From contig NZ_MWSJ01000002.1 of the NCBI RefSeq assembly GCF_002237755.1, forward strand, positions 248,001 to 312,000: a stretch of DNA of 64,000 nucleotides. The letters run 5' to 3'. Under the pieces are notes generated by a model. That model saw only the letters and a program-made list of their open reading frames with translations, had not been told where the DNA came from and ran no database searches. The translations under genes and the position numbers were made by a program. Shown piece after piece: positions 52,578 through 62,694 of the stretch (position 1 is the stretch's first letter; each line of letters opens with the position of its first letter). The stretch comes from Lysinibacillus sp. KCTC 33748. Its GTDB lineage: Bacteria; Bacillota; Bacilli; Bacillales_A; Planococcaceae.

Positions 52578-53192
52578 ATGAACAATTTAATGGACAAAGT
52601 ACGGGGAATTTACGAACAATTTGATGCTAGTCATGATTTTCAACATATTGAACGGGTTTATCAAAATGCGTTAGCGATTTTAGAAACAGAGTCAGAAGCG
52701 GATGCAGAAGTTGTGAAAATCGCTGTGCTCTTACATGATGTAAGTGATAAAAAGTATACCGATAGCAAAGAGCAAGAAAATAAGCTAATTGCCGAGCTGT
52801 CTTTTAGCGAGGAGAAAAAGCAACATATTCGGGATTGCATCGCTCAAGTATCGTTTAATGGTGGTAATGAGTTAGAAGCAACTTCTATCGAAGCAAAAAT
52901 AGTACGAGATGCAGATCGCTTAGATGCGATTGGAGCAATCGGTATTGCACGTACGTTTGCTTTTGGTGGAGCTAAAGGTCGAAAGCTTTACGATAAGGAA
53001 GAGAATGCGCGTATGGATATGACAGAGGACGAGTATCGTAGTAAAAATACATCCTCAGTTACCCATTTTTATGAGAAGCTCTTATTGCTGAAGGATTTAA
53101 TGATTACAGAGAAGGGCAAACAAATGGCTGAAGAACGCCATCAATTTATGGTGCAGTTTTTAGAGCAATTACAAAATGAGATGGGTGAGTAA
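52578..53192 (+). CDS. HD-domain phosphohydrolase (YpgQ/YedJ type)
   Basis: A 204-residue HD superfamily protein. Metal motifs are HDFQHIERVYQNA (His, residues about 19-23), LLHDVSD (HD, near 52-53) and DADRLDAIGAIGIART (Asp, near 114). These match the YpgQ/YedJ group of nucleotide pyrophosphohydrolases or phosphohydrolases; the substrate is probably a (d)NTP but unproven. The ATG at 52578 has only AAGGGAC about 14 nt away; the in-frame ATG at 52590 is an alternative. Single gene with a perfect terminator. Confidence 0.87.
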   Translation: MNNLMDKVRGIYEQFDASHDFQHIERVYQNALAILETESEADAEVVKIAVLLHDVSDKKYTDSKEQENKLIAELSFSEEKKQHIRDCIAQVSFNGGNELEATSIEAKIVRDADRLDAIGAIGIARTFAFGGAKGRKLYDKEENARMDMTEDEYRSKNTSSVTHFYEKLLLLKDLMITEKGKQMAEERHQFMVQFLEQLQNEMGE

Positions 53193-53244
53193 TTATTCAC
53201 GCTTCAAAAAAAATATGGGCTAATAATTAAATAGATGTCTCATG

Positions 53245-53284
53245 AAAAATCCGTTGTCTACTCCAATAGACAACGGATTTTTAT
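53245..53284 (+). terminator. Terminator of the HD gene
   Basis: AAAAATCCGTTGTCTA and TAGACAACGGATTTTT pair perfectly over 16 bp with a 6-nt loop. Confidence 0.9.
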
Positions 53285-53512
53285 TGGTTTTGTCCATCAA
53301 TTTATAGCAGAAGGTGAAATGAAGGCACGACAAGCGTGCGTTTTATACTTAGAGTGATTTACTCCACTTCTTTTTTATTATTTTTAAAGCATGTGTGAGG
53401 AAATGTAGGAATATTTTTTGGATGGTAGTAATTTGATATAAGACTTGCTAAATTAAATGTTTTTTGACCAACTGCAACGTAATTTTTTACTTTTTCTGGA
53501 AGGTAGTAATTT

Positions 53513-53710
53513 ATGAATCACTTAAAAAAGATAAGTTTAATTTTTCGATAAGGCAATAAGGCAAATAGATATATTGGAATTGTAATTAATGCAATTGGTA
53601 TGTCACTTGAAAAACAAAGTGTCAATTCGTTTCGCTCTATGCTATTTTACTTGCTAACGCAATCTATTATGCTTCTTCTCAAAGTTAGGCTTCGCCGCAG
53701 TATAAGATAA
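53513..53710 (+). pseudogene. Membrane-protein relic with in-frame stop (tentative)
   Basis: GGAAGG precedes an ATG; 66 codons read MNHLKKISLIFR, one TAA, then RYIGIVINAIGMSLEKQS and a hydrophobic FYLLTQSIMLLL. The hydrophobic pattern fits the first helices of a membrane protein, but no family is recognised. The rest of the 53285-54006 gap holds nothing clear. Confidence 0.3.
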
Positions 53711-54006
53711 TGCTATTTTTTTGTCTAAATTAGAAGGAAATCATTTCCTTTTTGTAGAATGTTGAGTATAGATGGATGGCGGGTTAGTTTGTCTCTGTTT
53801 GAAAATACATCTTTGAAGACAGATTTATTATCATTAACGTCTGTTAATCAACACCTGTTTTTCTTGACTTTACACAAGTTATGTTTTGCAAAGGAAACCG
53901 TTACGATGATGTAGTAATCGAGAGTTTTTTTGGAATTATGGAATCTAAATTGCTTTTCTACAGATTTACGAACTTAATCAATAATAATGGTTAGGAGGAA
54001 AATAAT

Positions 54007-55563
54007 TTGAAAAAAATGGTTTCGTTATTAGTGATGGTCACAATTATTCTTTTTTCTACTCCAGATGTATTTGCCTCAAACCCGATTGAACCTTATGGAT
54101 TGAAGCCACCAGGTGAAAGCTTTATACCTGGAGAGTGGTTTCTAGGAGATACTCCACCTAATGTTGATCCGAATAAACCACCTATTGTTTTCGTTCAAGG
54201 GAAAAACGGTAACTCTACAAGTTGGTATGGTAATACAGAGTATCACGGTCTTAATGATATGTATACAAAAGCTTATGAAGCAGGGTATCAAACTGTATTT
54301 GTTCAATTATACGATGCGGCAGGTAAAGGCTCTTACAGTCAATATGATAATGGAAAATTATTAGCCTCTATGTTAAAAGAAATCAGTCAACATTTTCACG
54401 GGAAAAAATTAAATATAATTGCCCATAGCAAGGGTGGGCCCGATACCCAAGCAGCATTAGTTCTTAATAATGCTCATCCGTACGTTGGTAGGGTGTTTAC
54501 TTTAGGTTCACCTCACTATGGATCAGAGTTAGCTGATCTTGCTTATAGCTGGTGGGCAGGTTGGCTAGCTACATTACTCGGTGAAAATGATGATGGAACA
54601 TATTCACTTCAAGTTGGGGAAATGGAACACTTTCGCTCACTAATAGATAATCACCCCAACGTAAGTAGGAACAACTATTATACAATTGCTGGTACTAATA
54701 CAGGACCATTTTTATCTGCACTCTGGATGGGTGGTCTATATCTTTCCGATCCAAATGATGGATTAGTCAAAGAGGCAAGCACTAAATTATCTTACGGAAC
54801 ACATTTATTTACCGATACCGCTCTTGACCATGACAGTATTCGAATGGGATCTGCGGTATTTTCTAGATTGGAACAGTATCTACAGTCTGCTTCTACTGAT
54901 CGTATCATTGCAAACAAAGAATACTTTTCTCAATCTGATATGTTTCAAGAGTTGGATGTTTCTCGTTATATTTATGGAGGAAAGTTACAATCGTCATATG
55001 ATGTGACACATTCCTTTTATGTGGATACTGCACTCGATAATGTTAAATTGTGGACAGGGTTAACTAGTGATGAGATAGAGTTGGTCTCTCCTTCAGGAAT
55101 AAAATATACCAATCAGACAATCAACTCATTGGATGAAGACTCCCTCTTAAATGGCGTAGCACCTCATACATTTACTGGCGTTATTTCTGAGACTGGGGAA
55201 TGGAAGGTAAATCTAAGCACGCAGGCAGAGAATAATGCGTATTTATTGGCAGTTCAACACGGGGGTCCCTCTTTGATAAAGGTGAGTATTCCTACAGTAT
55301 CATTAGAAACGAATAATATTATCACGATGCAAGCTAATCAACAATTACAAAAACTTACTTTCGATGTACGAGTACTAGATCCAACAGGTAAAGACATTGC
55401 TTCTTCTCTACAATTGCAAAAGGTTGATCAACAAAACTTTATGGTGAATTTCCCAGAGAGTAAAAAATCTGGTGTATATAATATAACTTTAAATATTTCC
55501 GGTGAAACGTTACAAGGCAATCCATATAATAGAACCATTGTTCGTTCTAAGTATATAAAATAG
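54007..55563 (+). CDS. Secreted lipase/esterase with C-terminal domain
   Basis: A 518-residue exported protein. The signal peptide (residues 1-24) is likely cut after VFAS or FA. The alpha/beta hydrolase part has PPIVFVQGKNGNSTSWYG (oxyanion region), the nucleophile serine in IIAHSKGGPDTQAAL near residue 142, and DTALDHDSIRMG near residue 275 with the expected His. After about residue 300 a beta-rich, Ig-like tail follows. It resembles triacylglycerol lipases of bacilli. The start is TTG 54007 after AGGAGG. Single gene; the flanks are gene-poor, consistent with an accessory locus. Confidence 0.88.
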   Translation: MKKMVSLLVMVTIILFSTPDVFASNPIEPYGLKPPGESFIPGEWFLGDTPPNVDPNKPPIVFVQGKNGNSTSWYGNTEYHGLNDMYTKAYEAGYQTVFVQLYDAAGKGSYSQYDNGKLLASMLKEISQHFHGKKLNIIAHSKGGPDTQAALVLNNAHPYVGRVFTLGSPHYGSELADLAYSWWAGWLATLLGENDDGTYSLQVGEMEHFRSLIDNHPNVSRNNYYTIAGTNTGPFLSALWMGGLYLSDPNDGLVKEASTKLSYGTHLFTDTALDHDSIRMGSAVFSRLEQYLQSASTDRIIANKEYFSQSDMFQELDVSRYIYGGKLQSSYDVTHSFYVDTALDNVKLWTGLTSDEIELVSPSGIKYTNQTINSLDEDSLLNGVAPHTFTGVISETGEWKVNLSTQAENNAYLLAVQHGGPSLIKVSIPTVSLETNNIITMQANQQLQKLTFDVRVLDPTGKDIASSLQLQKVDQQNFMVNFPESKKSGVYNITLNISGETLQGNPYNRTIVRSKYIK

Positions 55564-55690
55564 ACATAAGCAATAATTAGCAAAAGACCTTGGAAACATA
55601 TCTTTAGCAACGGTTGGATTTCGAATTGATAATCATACAATTAAATAAGATATCAAAGAGTAATGAGTCACTATTTATATAAAAGATTTG

Positions 55691-55726
55691 AAAATACCAT
55701 GTTGGCAATCAGCATGGTATTTTTAC
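55691..55726 (+). terminator. Terminator of the lipase gene
   Basis: AAATACCATG pairs with CATGGTATTT around a short bulged loop, followed by T-rich sequence. Confidence 0.8.
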
Positions 55727-56505
55727 TGTTAGTAACAAAACTTTTATAAAATGAACTAGAATACAAAAGGATTTATTATACCAATCAAATATATCACTAC
55801 CTAAGTATATCCATCTCATTCAACACGCGCTCACCATCTCTTAGTATACAGGGAAGTCGTCTTTATATTCGAATGTCTAAGTTTAGTGGACTTTTACTAC
55901 TTTTAAAGAAAGCAAAAGTATATTTATTAATGCTGTTTTGAATGGGTCTTGCTACTCCACCATAAATACTTACAAAAAGGAAGTGAATTGTTTGATTAAA
56001 AATCATGTTAAGTTTTTTTTACTACAATTTTTTTCTGCCGCTCGAACGGGATACGAGTCTGCAATCAATTCCTTGCCGATTCATTATAAGAGGGAGAATT
56101 GAGTTTTGTATGATTATTACATTGTATTTGCAAGACAGAACGTGAGATGATTTAACTCTTTACTGTATGAAATGTAAGAGGATTGATTCTCGACATTAGC
56201 TAATTTAAACACTATTCGTATCTTTTCAGTGGAATTGCACATGCTAACTTCAATGAATATGAGGTTGTTAAAAATTTTGAAAACAAAAAAATATCATAAA
56301 AGATAGATATTTATAATCACGTGTTATTTTTTCTTGAAAAATGAGCCAAAACTCTTTTCATCCAATGCATAAAGCATATATAATTACTTATGCTTTTTCG
56401 ACAATGGGGATTTTGATTTTGTCTATATTTTATTCGGGTATTAGATCGTGGGAGAAATCGCCTGTTAAAAAACATTGGGGTAACCGTTAAAGGAGCATCA
56501 ACATC
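55727..56505. other. Gene-free stretch
   Basis: About 780 AT-rich bases with many stops in all frames. I see no gene, RNA or repeat. It presumably holds the promoter of the transporter gene. Confidence 0.45.
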
Positions 56506-57927
56506 ATGAAAGAAGCAAAAAGCGCAGTCAAATGGATTCCTTTCTTCATTTCCCTTGCTGTTGGCGTAGCAATCTGGTTTTGTCCAGTACCTTCAGGAGT
56601 AGATGAAAAAGCATGGCATCTATTTGCTATTTTTGTTGCGACAATTATAGGATTTATAACGAAACCCTTGCCAATGGGAGCGATATCCTTTATTGCTATG
56701 GCTATGATTGCCATAACAAATACATTAACTATTGAAGAGACTTTAAGCGGTTTTGGCAATTCAACGATTTGGCTTATTGTTATTGCCTTCTTTATTTCTC
56801 GTGGATTTATTAAAACGGGACTAGGTGAACGAATTGCCTATGTATTTGTTCGTCTTTTTGGGAAAAAAACCTTGAGTCTGTCTTATTCTTTATTAGCAAG
56901 TGACCTAATATTAGCACCTGCTATTCCTAGTAACACAGCTCGTGCTGGTGGTGTTATATTTCCAATCATCCAGTCTTTATCTCATACTTTCGGATCTAAA
57001 CCGGAAGACGGTACAGAGCGTAAGATGGGGGCATTTTTATTAAAGGTAGGCTTTCAAGGGAATTTAATAACGTCTGCTATGTTTATGACAGCCATGGCAG
57101 CGAACCCTTTAATTGTAAAGCTAGCAAGTGATTCAGCTGGGGTAACGATTACTTGGTTTGGTTGGGCATTGGCCATGATTGTCCCTGGGTTAACAGCTTT
57201 AATCGTTGTTCCTTATGTTATTTATAAAATTTATCCGCCTGAAATCAAGGAAACACCAGAGGCAGCAGCTATTGCTAAAAAGAAGCTGGATGAATTTGGT
57301 CCACTGAAAAGTTCTGAAAAACGAATGATCGTAGTATTTGTTGCTGTGTTGTCGTTATGGATTGGTGGAGACTACTTAGGCATTAGTGCTACTACAGCAG
57401 CTCTTATTGGTCTTTCATTGCTTTTATTGTTAGATGTATTAACATGGGCAGATATTAAGAAGGAAGAAGGCGCATGGGATACACTAATTTGGTTTGCAAC
57501 GCTATTTATGATGGCATCTTTTATGAACAAACTAGGGTTGATTCCGTGGTTTAGTAATGAAGTGGGTGGACTTGTTTCCGGGTATAGTTGGATATGGGCT
57601 GTAGTTATATTAGCATTAGTCTATTTCTATTCTCATTATTTCTTTGCGAGTTCCACTGCTCATATTAGTGCGATGTATGCAGCGTTTTTATCTGTTATGC
57701 TGCAAGCGGGTGCACCAGCAATGTTGGCGGCTATATTATTAGCGGCATTTAGTAATTTATTTGGCGCCACTACTCATTATGGTTCTGGTCCAGCACCGGT
57801 CTTCTTTGGTGCAGGCTATATTGATCAAAAAAAATGGTGGACAGTTGGTTTTGTAGTTTCCGTTGTAACAATCCTGATTTTTGTTGTAGTAGGGGGATTA
57901 TGGTGGAAGGCTCTTGGTTATTGGTAA
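56506..57927 (+). CDS. DASS-family dicarboxylate transporter (YflS/SodiT type)
   Basis: A 473-residue sodium or exchange-driven dicarboxylate transporter with about 12 helices. Family motifs are FGNSTIWLIVIAFFISRGF near residue 83, the SNT-type motif APAIPSNTARAGGVIFPI near 142, and near the end SSTAHISAMYAAFLSV plus GATTHYGSGPAPVFFG. Among bacilli it is closest in pattern to YflS (malate / 2-oxoglutarate). The usual two-component sensor for malate is not next to it. The ATG follows AAAGGAGC. Malic enzyme at 7.1 kb could use imported malate. Confidence 0.9.
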   Translation: MKEAKSAVKWIPFFISLAVGVAIWFCPVPSGVDEKAWHLFAIFVATIIGFITKPLPMGAISFIAMAMIAITNTLTIEETLSGFGNSTIWLIVIAFFISRGFIKTGLGERIAYVFVRLFGKKTLSLSYSLLASDLILAPAIPSNTARAGGVIFPIIQSLSHTFGSKPEDGTERKMGAFLLKVGFQGNLITSAMFMTAMAANPLIVKLASDSAGVTITWFGWALAMIVPGLTALIVVPYVIYKIYPPEIKETPEAAAIAKKKLDEFGPLKSSEKRMIVVFVAVLSLWIGGDYLGISATTAALIGLSLLLLLDVLTWADIKKEEGAWDTLIWFATLFMMASFMNKLGLIPWFSNEVGGLVSGYSWIWAVVILALVYFYSHYFFASSTAHISAMYAAFLSVMLQAGAPAMLAAILLAAFSNLFGATTHYGSGPAPVFFGAGYIDQKKWWTVGFVVSVVTILIFVVVGGLWWKALGYW

Positions 57928-57942
57928 AATAATTAGCTTCTG

Positions 57943-57979
57943 TATCCGGATAGAAATATTTCTATCCGGATATTTTTTT
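57943..57979 (+). terminator. Terminator of the DASS gene
   Basis: TATCCGGATAGAAA pairs perfectly with TTTCTATCCGGATA, followed by T7. Confidence 0.9.
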
Positions 57980-58168
57980 GAGATTTTTAACCCTTCTTCA
58001 TTTTGCTTGTAATGGAGGAGGTTTTTTTAGTTGGGTAAGAAGAGTTTGTTGTCCTTTGTTTACCTGTCATTTGGTGTTATGATAAAAATGGATATCAATA
58101 ATAAACTACATATTAAAAAGTAGTATGGACATTAAACAACACCTAAATGAAAGAGATGGACAAGTGTA

Positions 58169-60055
58169 ATGAGTCATTTAATTGTACAAAATTTAACGAA
58201 AACAGTGGGCGATAAAACGCTCTTTCAAAATATTGAATTTACCATTTATGAGGGAGAGCGAGCTGGGCTAATTGGTATTAATGGTACTGGTAAATCCACA
58301 TTGCTTTCTATTTTAGCAAATGAAATCGAAGCGGATTCTATGGAAGTTGACCGCCCAAATAAATATCGTGTTGCTTATTTACCACAGGAGCCTACTTTTA
58401 ATAGTGGCGAAACAGTGTTACAGGCAGTGTTTGCAGGGGATTCACCTATTTTAAAACTGAATCGTGAATATGAAGAAACGGTTGCTGCACTTGCCTTAAA
58501 TCCGACTTCAGAAAGTTTACAAAAAACGTTATTTAGCTTGCAACATCGTATGGATGAAGAGCAGGCATGGGATGTCAATGCTCTTGCTAAGACAGCACTT
58601 ACGAGGCTTGGGATAGAAATGTTTGATAAAGAAGTATTAACACTGTCAGGCGGTCAGCAAAAGCGCGTTGCTTTAGCTAAAGTTTTAATCGAGCCAGCAG
58701 ATCTTTATTTATTAGACGAGCCTACCAACCATTTAGATGTGCAGTCAACAGAGTGGCTACAGGAAATGGTGTTACGATTAAAGGGAGCAGTTATATTTAT
58801 TACCCATGATCGTTATTTCTTAGATGAGCTGTCTACGCATATTTACGAGCTGGCTGATCAAACATTATACCGCCATACGGGGAATTATGGGGATTATTTA
58901 GAAGCTCGTGCTATTCGTGAGGAAATGAATGCAGCCTCTGCACAAAAGGATCGCAACCGCTATCGCTCAGAATTAAAATGGATTCGTCGTGGTGCGAAAG
59001 CACGTTCTACGAAGCAAAAGGCACGTATCCAGCGCTTCGAGCAGTTAGAGGATAACTTGGAGCGTAAATCTGAGGATGTCTCTCTTGAACTTGGTCTTGC
59101 AACAACACGACTCGGTCGGAAAGTTTTAGAGGCTGAAAATATTTCAAAGGCATTTGGCCAACAAAAAATCCTTGATAACTTTTCATTTTTACTACAGCAG
59201 GGCGATCGTATTGGTATTATCGGAGCGAATGGTGTAGGAAAATCAACATTATTGAACATGCTAGCAGGAGAGCTAACACCTGATGTTGGTGAAATTCTTG
59301 TTGGTTCGACAGTGAAGTTAGCACATTTCAAACAAACACTGCCAAAGATGAATGAAAATGAGCGCATGATTGAATATATCCGTGAAGCATCAAATGATAT
59401 TACAGATGCAGAAGGTGTACGCTATTCCGCTGCTCAAATGCTGGAGCGTTTCTTATTCCCACTTCATGCACACGGTACACCTATCGGTAAATTATCAGGT
59501 GGAGAACGTAAACGACTGCATTTATTACGATTATTAATGGAGCAACCGAACGTATTGCTACTAGATGAGCCTACAAATGATTTAGATATTGAAACATTAG
59601 GTGTGCTAGAGGACTTCATTGAGCATTTCCCTGGAGTCGTTATAACGATATCCCACGATCGCTTTTTCTTAGATCGAATTGCGAAAAAGCTGTGGATTTT
59701 AGATGGTCTGGGGCATGTTAATGAGACGCTTGATATTTATAGTGAATATTTACAAAAGCGTGAACAGGAAGCTGCTGTAAAGGTAGAGGCGCCAAAAGTT
59801 GAAAAACCTAAGACCGAAAAAACTAAATCAGATAAGAAAAAATTATCTTTTAAAGAGCAAAAAGAATGGGAAACTATTGCTGATGAAATAGAAAAGACAG
59901 AGACAGCAATTATGGAGACAGAAGAAGGTATTGCTAATGCTGGAGCTGATTTTACAAAGCTACAGGAATTAACGGCGAAGCTAGATGAGCTGAATGCACA
60001 ATATGAACATCTGATTGAAAGATGGTCGTATTTAGATGAAATCGTAAACGGATAA
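58169..60055 (+). CDS. yfmR: ABC-F ATPase (YfmR type)
   Basis: A 628-residue soluble twin-ATPase of the ABC-F translation-factor group. First Walker A GINGTGKSTLL near residue 36, signature LSGGQQKRVALAK, Walker B DLYLLDEPTNHLD; second GANGVGKSTLL near 352, signature LSGGERKRL, Walker B VLLLDEPTNDLD. The P-site tRNA-interaction linker lies between, with WIRRGAKARSTKQKARIQRF. A lysine-rich coiled coil ends the protein. It acts on stalled ribosomes. The ribosome site of ATG 58169 is weak. cvfC starts 12 bp later, in the same operon. Confidence 0.93.
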   Translation: MSHLIVQNLTKTVGDKTLFQNIEFTIYEGERAGLIGINGTGKSTLLSILANEIEADSMEVDRPNKYRVAYLPQEPTFNSGETVLQAVFAGDSPILKLNREYEETVAALALNPTSESLQKTLFSLQHRMDEEQAWDVNALAKTALTRLGIEMFDKEVLTLSGGQQKRVALAKVLIEPADLYLLDEPTNHLDVQSTEWLQEMVLRLKGAVIFITHDRYFLDELSTHIYELADQTLYRHTGNYGDYLEARAIREEMNAASAQKDRNRYRSELKWIRRGAKARSTKQKARIQRFEQLEDNLERKSEDVSLELGLATTRLGRKVLEAENISKAFGQQKILDNFSFLLQQGDRIGIIGANGVGKSTLLNMLAGELTPDVGEILVGSTVKLAHFKQTLPKMNENERMIEYIREASNDITDAEGVRYSAAQMLERFLFPLHAHGTPIGKLSGGERKRLHLLRLLMEQPNVLLLDEPTNDLDIETLGVLEDFIEHFPGVVITISHDRFFLDRIAKKLWILDGLGHVNETLDIYSEYLQKREQEAAVKVEAPKVEKPKTEKTKSDKKKLSFKEQKEWETIADEIEKTETAIMETEEGIANAGADFTKLQELTAKLDELNAQYEHLIERWSYLDEIVNG

Positions 60056-60067
60056 GGAGCGATAGAC

Positions 60068-61192
60068 ATGAAGATTATTACAATTGAACCGACACCAAGC
60101 CCTAATTCTATGAAGATTGTCGTTGATACAGAGTTACCTTTTGGCAAAAGCTATAATTTTACAAAGGATAATAAAGATGAAGCAACGGGTGAAGCGGCAG
60201 CGATTCTAGCAATTGAAGGTGTTAAAGGTGTTTATCATGTAGCAGATTTCTTCGCTGTTGAGCGTAACGCAAAGTATGCATGGGAAGGTATTTTAGCAAG
60301 CATCCGTCAAGTGCTAGGTGAAGATGTACAGGAAGTAAACAAAGAACAAGTTGCCAATGAATTTTATGGTGAAGTGTACGTCCATGTGCAGTTTTATAAA
60401 CAAGTACCGCTTCAAGTAAAAGTGTTTGATAATCAACGTGAGCACCGTGTAAGCTGTGGTGACCGCTTTGTGGAAGCTTTCAATAAAATTATTGAGACAG
60501 CAGTTGATGAAAATTATATTTTCCAACGTAAGTGGATTGACTATGGTGTACGTTATGGAGAGCTAGAGGAAGTTGCGGAAGCTGTAAAACAAGAAATCGA
60601 TGTAACGTATTCAGAGGAACGTTTAGCGGAGATTATTGCAACGATTAATGATTCTGAGAAAACTATTGAGAAGCCAGCTAAGCTAAAAATTTCTGTTGAA
60701 CAGTTTAAACAACCAGAATGGGAAAAACGTTTCCAACTGCTTGACCAAATGGCAGATCCAGAGCTAGATGATTTACCACTTTTAGATTTAGCATTACAAG
60801 ATGAGCAAATGTCTATCCGTCGACTTGCAACCGTTTATTTAGGAATGATTGAAGATGTAGCGGTTGTACCTTTTTTGGAAAAGGCATTACAGGATAAAAG
60901 CGCAGCGGTACGTCGAACTGCAGGAGATTGTATGAGTGACCTCGGCTTAGTGGAATTTGAAGACGCGATGCAGCAAGCATTACAAGATAAAAATAAACTA
61001 GTTCGTTGGCGTGCAGCTATGTACTTATATGAAGTCGGTACGGAAAAATCGTTAACGGCATTAAAAGCTGCTGAAGAGGATAAAGAGTTTGAAGTGAAGC
61101 TACAAGTAAAAATGGCGATTGCCCGCATCGAACAAGGTGAGGAAGCAAAAGGTTCTGTTTGGAAGCAAATGACAGAATCTCGCCAGCAATAA
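60068..61192 (+). CDS. cvfC: Conserved virulence factor C / YpgR type HEAT-repeat protein
   Basis: A 374-residue protein with an N-terminal Nfu-N-like domain (MKIITIEPTPSPNSMKI with TPNPNS-like signature), then two small mixed domains and at least three C-terminal HEAT-like repeats (RRLATVYLGMIEDVAVVPFL, RRTAGDCMSDLGLVEFEDAM and RWRAAMYLYEVGTEKSL). It matches YpgR / CvfC. The scaffold role in iron-sulfur or RNA metabolism is inferred. The start ATG 60068 has AAGGAGCGA upstream, 12 bp after yfmR. Confidence 0.9.
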   Translation: MKIITIEPTPSPNSMKIVVDTELPFGKSYNFTKDNKDEATGEAAAILAIEGVKGVYHVADFFAVERNAKYAWEGILASIRQVLGEDVQEVNKEQVANEFYGEVYVHVQFYKQVPLQVKVFDNQREHRVSCGDRFVEAFNKIIETAVDENYIFQRKWIDYGVRYGELEEVAEAVKQEIDVTYSEERLAEIIATINDSEKTIEKPAKLKISVEQFKQPEWEKRFQLLDQMADPELDDLPLLDLALQDEQMSIRRLATVYLGMIEDVAVVPFLEKALQDKSAAVRRTAGDCMSDLGLVEFEDAMQQALQDKNKLVRWRAAMYLYEVGTEKSLTALKAAEEDKEFEVKLQVKMAIARIEQGEEAKGSVWKQMTESRQQ

Positions 61193-61200
61193 AACGAAAT

Positions 61201-61246
61201 AACCAGCATCTATTTGAGCAATTCAAAATAGACGCTGGTTTTTTAT
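61201..61246 (+). terminator. Terminator of the yfmR-cvfC operon
   Basis: AACCAGC.TCTATTT pairs with AAATAGA.GCTGGTT, followed by T5. Confidence 0.85.
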
Positions 61247-61300
61247 ATTTCAATTCCATTTTTTTACTAGGCTGTTTTCTTAGATTGTTGCTTCCTAGAA

Positions 61301-61462
61301 ATGTATGAAGCAGTCGGAGAATTAGGAAAAGCAAATCAACTAGCCTTATTGAAGGCAATGAAACAGGACCTATATCCAAAAGAAGAAAATAAAATGGAAA
61401 AATTACTTTCTAAGATCAAGGGGTTTCGCTTTGATTTTCTTTCAGTCATGTTTTTTTCATAA
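61301..61462 (+). other. Possible small frame, doubtful
   Basis: A 53-codon frame reading MYEAVGELGKANQLALLK and ending LLSKIKGFRFDFLSV looks helical and charged, but has no ribosome site. It may be a relic. The rest of 61247-61643 shows nothing. Confidence 0.25.
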
Positions 61463-61643
61463 GTTTCATACATTGAAATCTCACAAGTTATTTTATAGTG
61501 GAACAGTAGAACAGGAACATAGGAGAGCAGGGGCATATTCTATATCGGTACCCTTGAAGTTTAAGCTATAAGAGCACATTGCATAATAAATAATAACGAA
61601 TGACAAATAAAAAAAGATTATAGTTTTTAAGGAGGGAAGATAA

Positions 61644-62552
61644 GTGCAGTTGAAATACGATTTCGTAGACTTGCCTTTAAATGAAATTAGAGTAGGCGCT
61701 TCAGGAAGAACACTATTCGATTATTGTCTTAATCGTAGCCATATATTTGCCTTAGCAATGAATGAAGTATTTGGATATGACATCATTGCAATTTGGAGCC
61801 CAATAATACAACACAACAGAGTTTTGCAGATGAAACTATTAAAGGTATATTTAGAAACATCTTATTTAGGCAAACCATACTTGTTCGATCCATCAGGTAA
61901 TACCCAAACATCTGAAGTAATTAAATATGAAGGGGCCATTACAGAGCTTATCACCCCCGAACAGTTTAGAAGTCAAATGAAAGATTTGACTAAAACGTAT
62001 TCTGAGGGAGATTTCGATGAAACTAATTTCGACAACTCATTCGCTCAAGAACTTGAAGAAATAAAACAATTCATATTAGAAAACTCGAGTCGATACGTCC
62101 CTATCTTTAGTTATATTGAGAATGCCCTTACAGAAAGTGGTTGGGAGCAAGTAGAGAGAAGCTTATATCATCCGGATAAAGAAGAACCATTCCACCGAGC
62201 AGTTACCGGGTGTAGATTTTCTGCTACTCGTTCAGTTGGTCAATTCCAACATACAATCGTAATCGATGTATTAAAAGACGGCGGAGTTATTTACCACATT
62301 GAAACCGATGATAATCACCGTATCTTCCAGACGGGTGTTTGCTCTATGGAACAATTCATCCTTGTTCTAAAGGAATGCGTCGATATTAAATATCCTATCA
62401 GATCACAAGTGATGATAGCTGCCTTAAAGATAACGGGCGAAGTAATCTATACTACTATTAATAACAACTACAAACCGCTTTATTTAGTTGATTTTCTCGG
62501 CGGTAAACACTGGCTAGAAAATGATGATTTAATGGCTATATCCATTAACTAA
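61644..62552 (+). CDS. Unknown 302-residue protein
   Basis: No family recognised. It opens MQLKYDFVDLPLNEIRVGAS, has a central acidic helix with EELEEIKQFILENSSRYVPI near residue 145, and a C-terminal part with HIETDDNHRIFQTGV and YKPLYLVDFLGGKHWLEND that looks beta-rich. No membrane segment or signal. The start is GTG 61644 with AAGGAGGGAAG upstream, and a perfect terminator follows, so it is a genuine gene. The flanks are gene-poor. Confidence 0.72.
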   Translation: MQLKYDFVDLPLNEIRVGASGRTLFDYCLNRSHIFALAMNEVFGYDIIAIWSPIIQHNRVLQMKLLKVYLETSYLGKPYLFDPSGNTQTSEVIKYEGAITELITPEQFRSQMKDLTKTYSEGDFDETNFDNSFAQELEEIKQFILENSSRYVPIFSYIENALTESGWEQVERSLYHPDKEEPFHRAVTGCRFSATRSVGQFQHTIVIDVLKDGGVIYHIETDDNHRIFQTGVCSMEQFILVLKECVDIKYPIRSQVMIAALKITGEVIYTTINNNYKPLYLVDFLGGKHWLENDDLMAISIN

Positions 62553-62617
62553 TCTCTAGTAGGTTAGAGTAACTTCACTACACTGACACTATAACGTTTG
62601 ACATAAAGTATATTAAT

Positions 62618-62655
62618 AAGGCGCATCCTGTTCATAACAGGATACGCCTGTTAAA
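62618..62655 (+). terminator. Terminator of the 302-residue protein gene
   Basis: AGGCG.ATCCTGTT pairs with AACAGGAT.CGCCT around CAT. Confidence 0.8.
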
Positions 62656-62694
62656 GCATGATTTTTCGCATATTCCTGTTATTCGTAAGAAATA

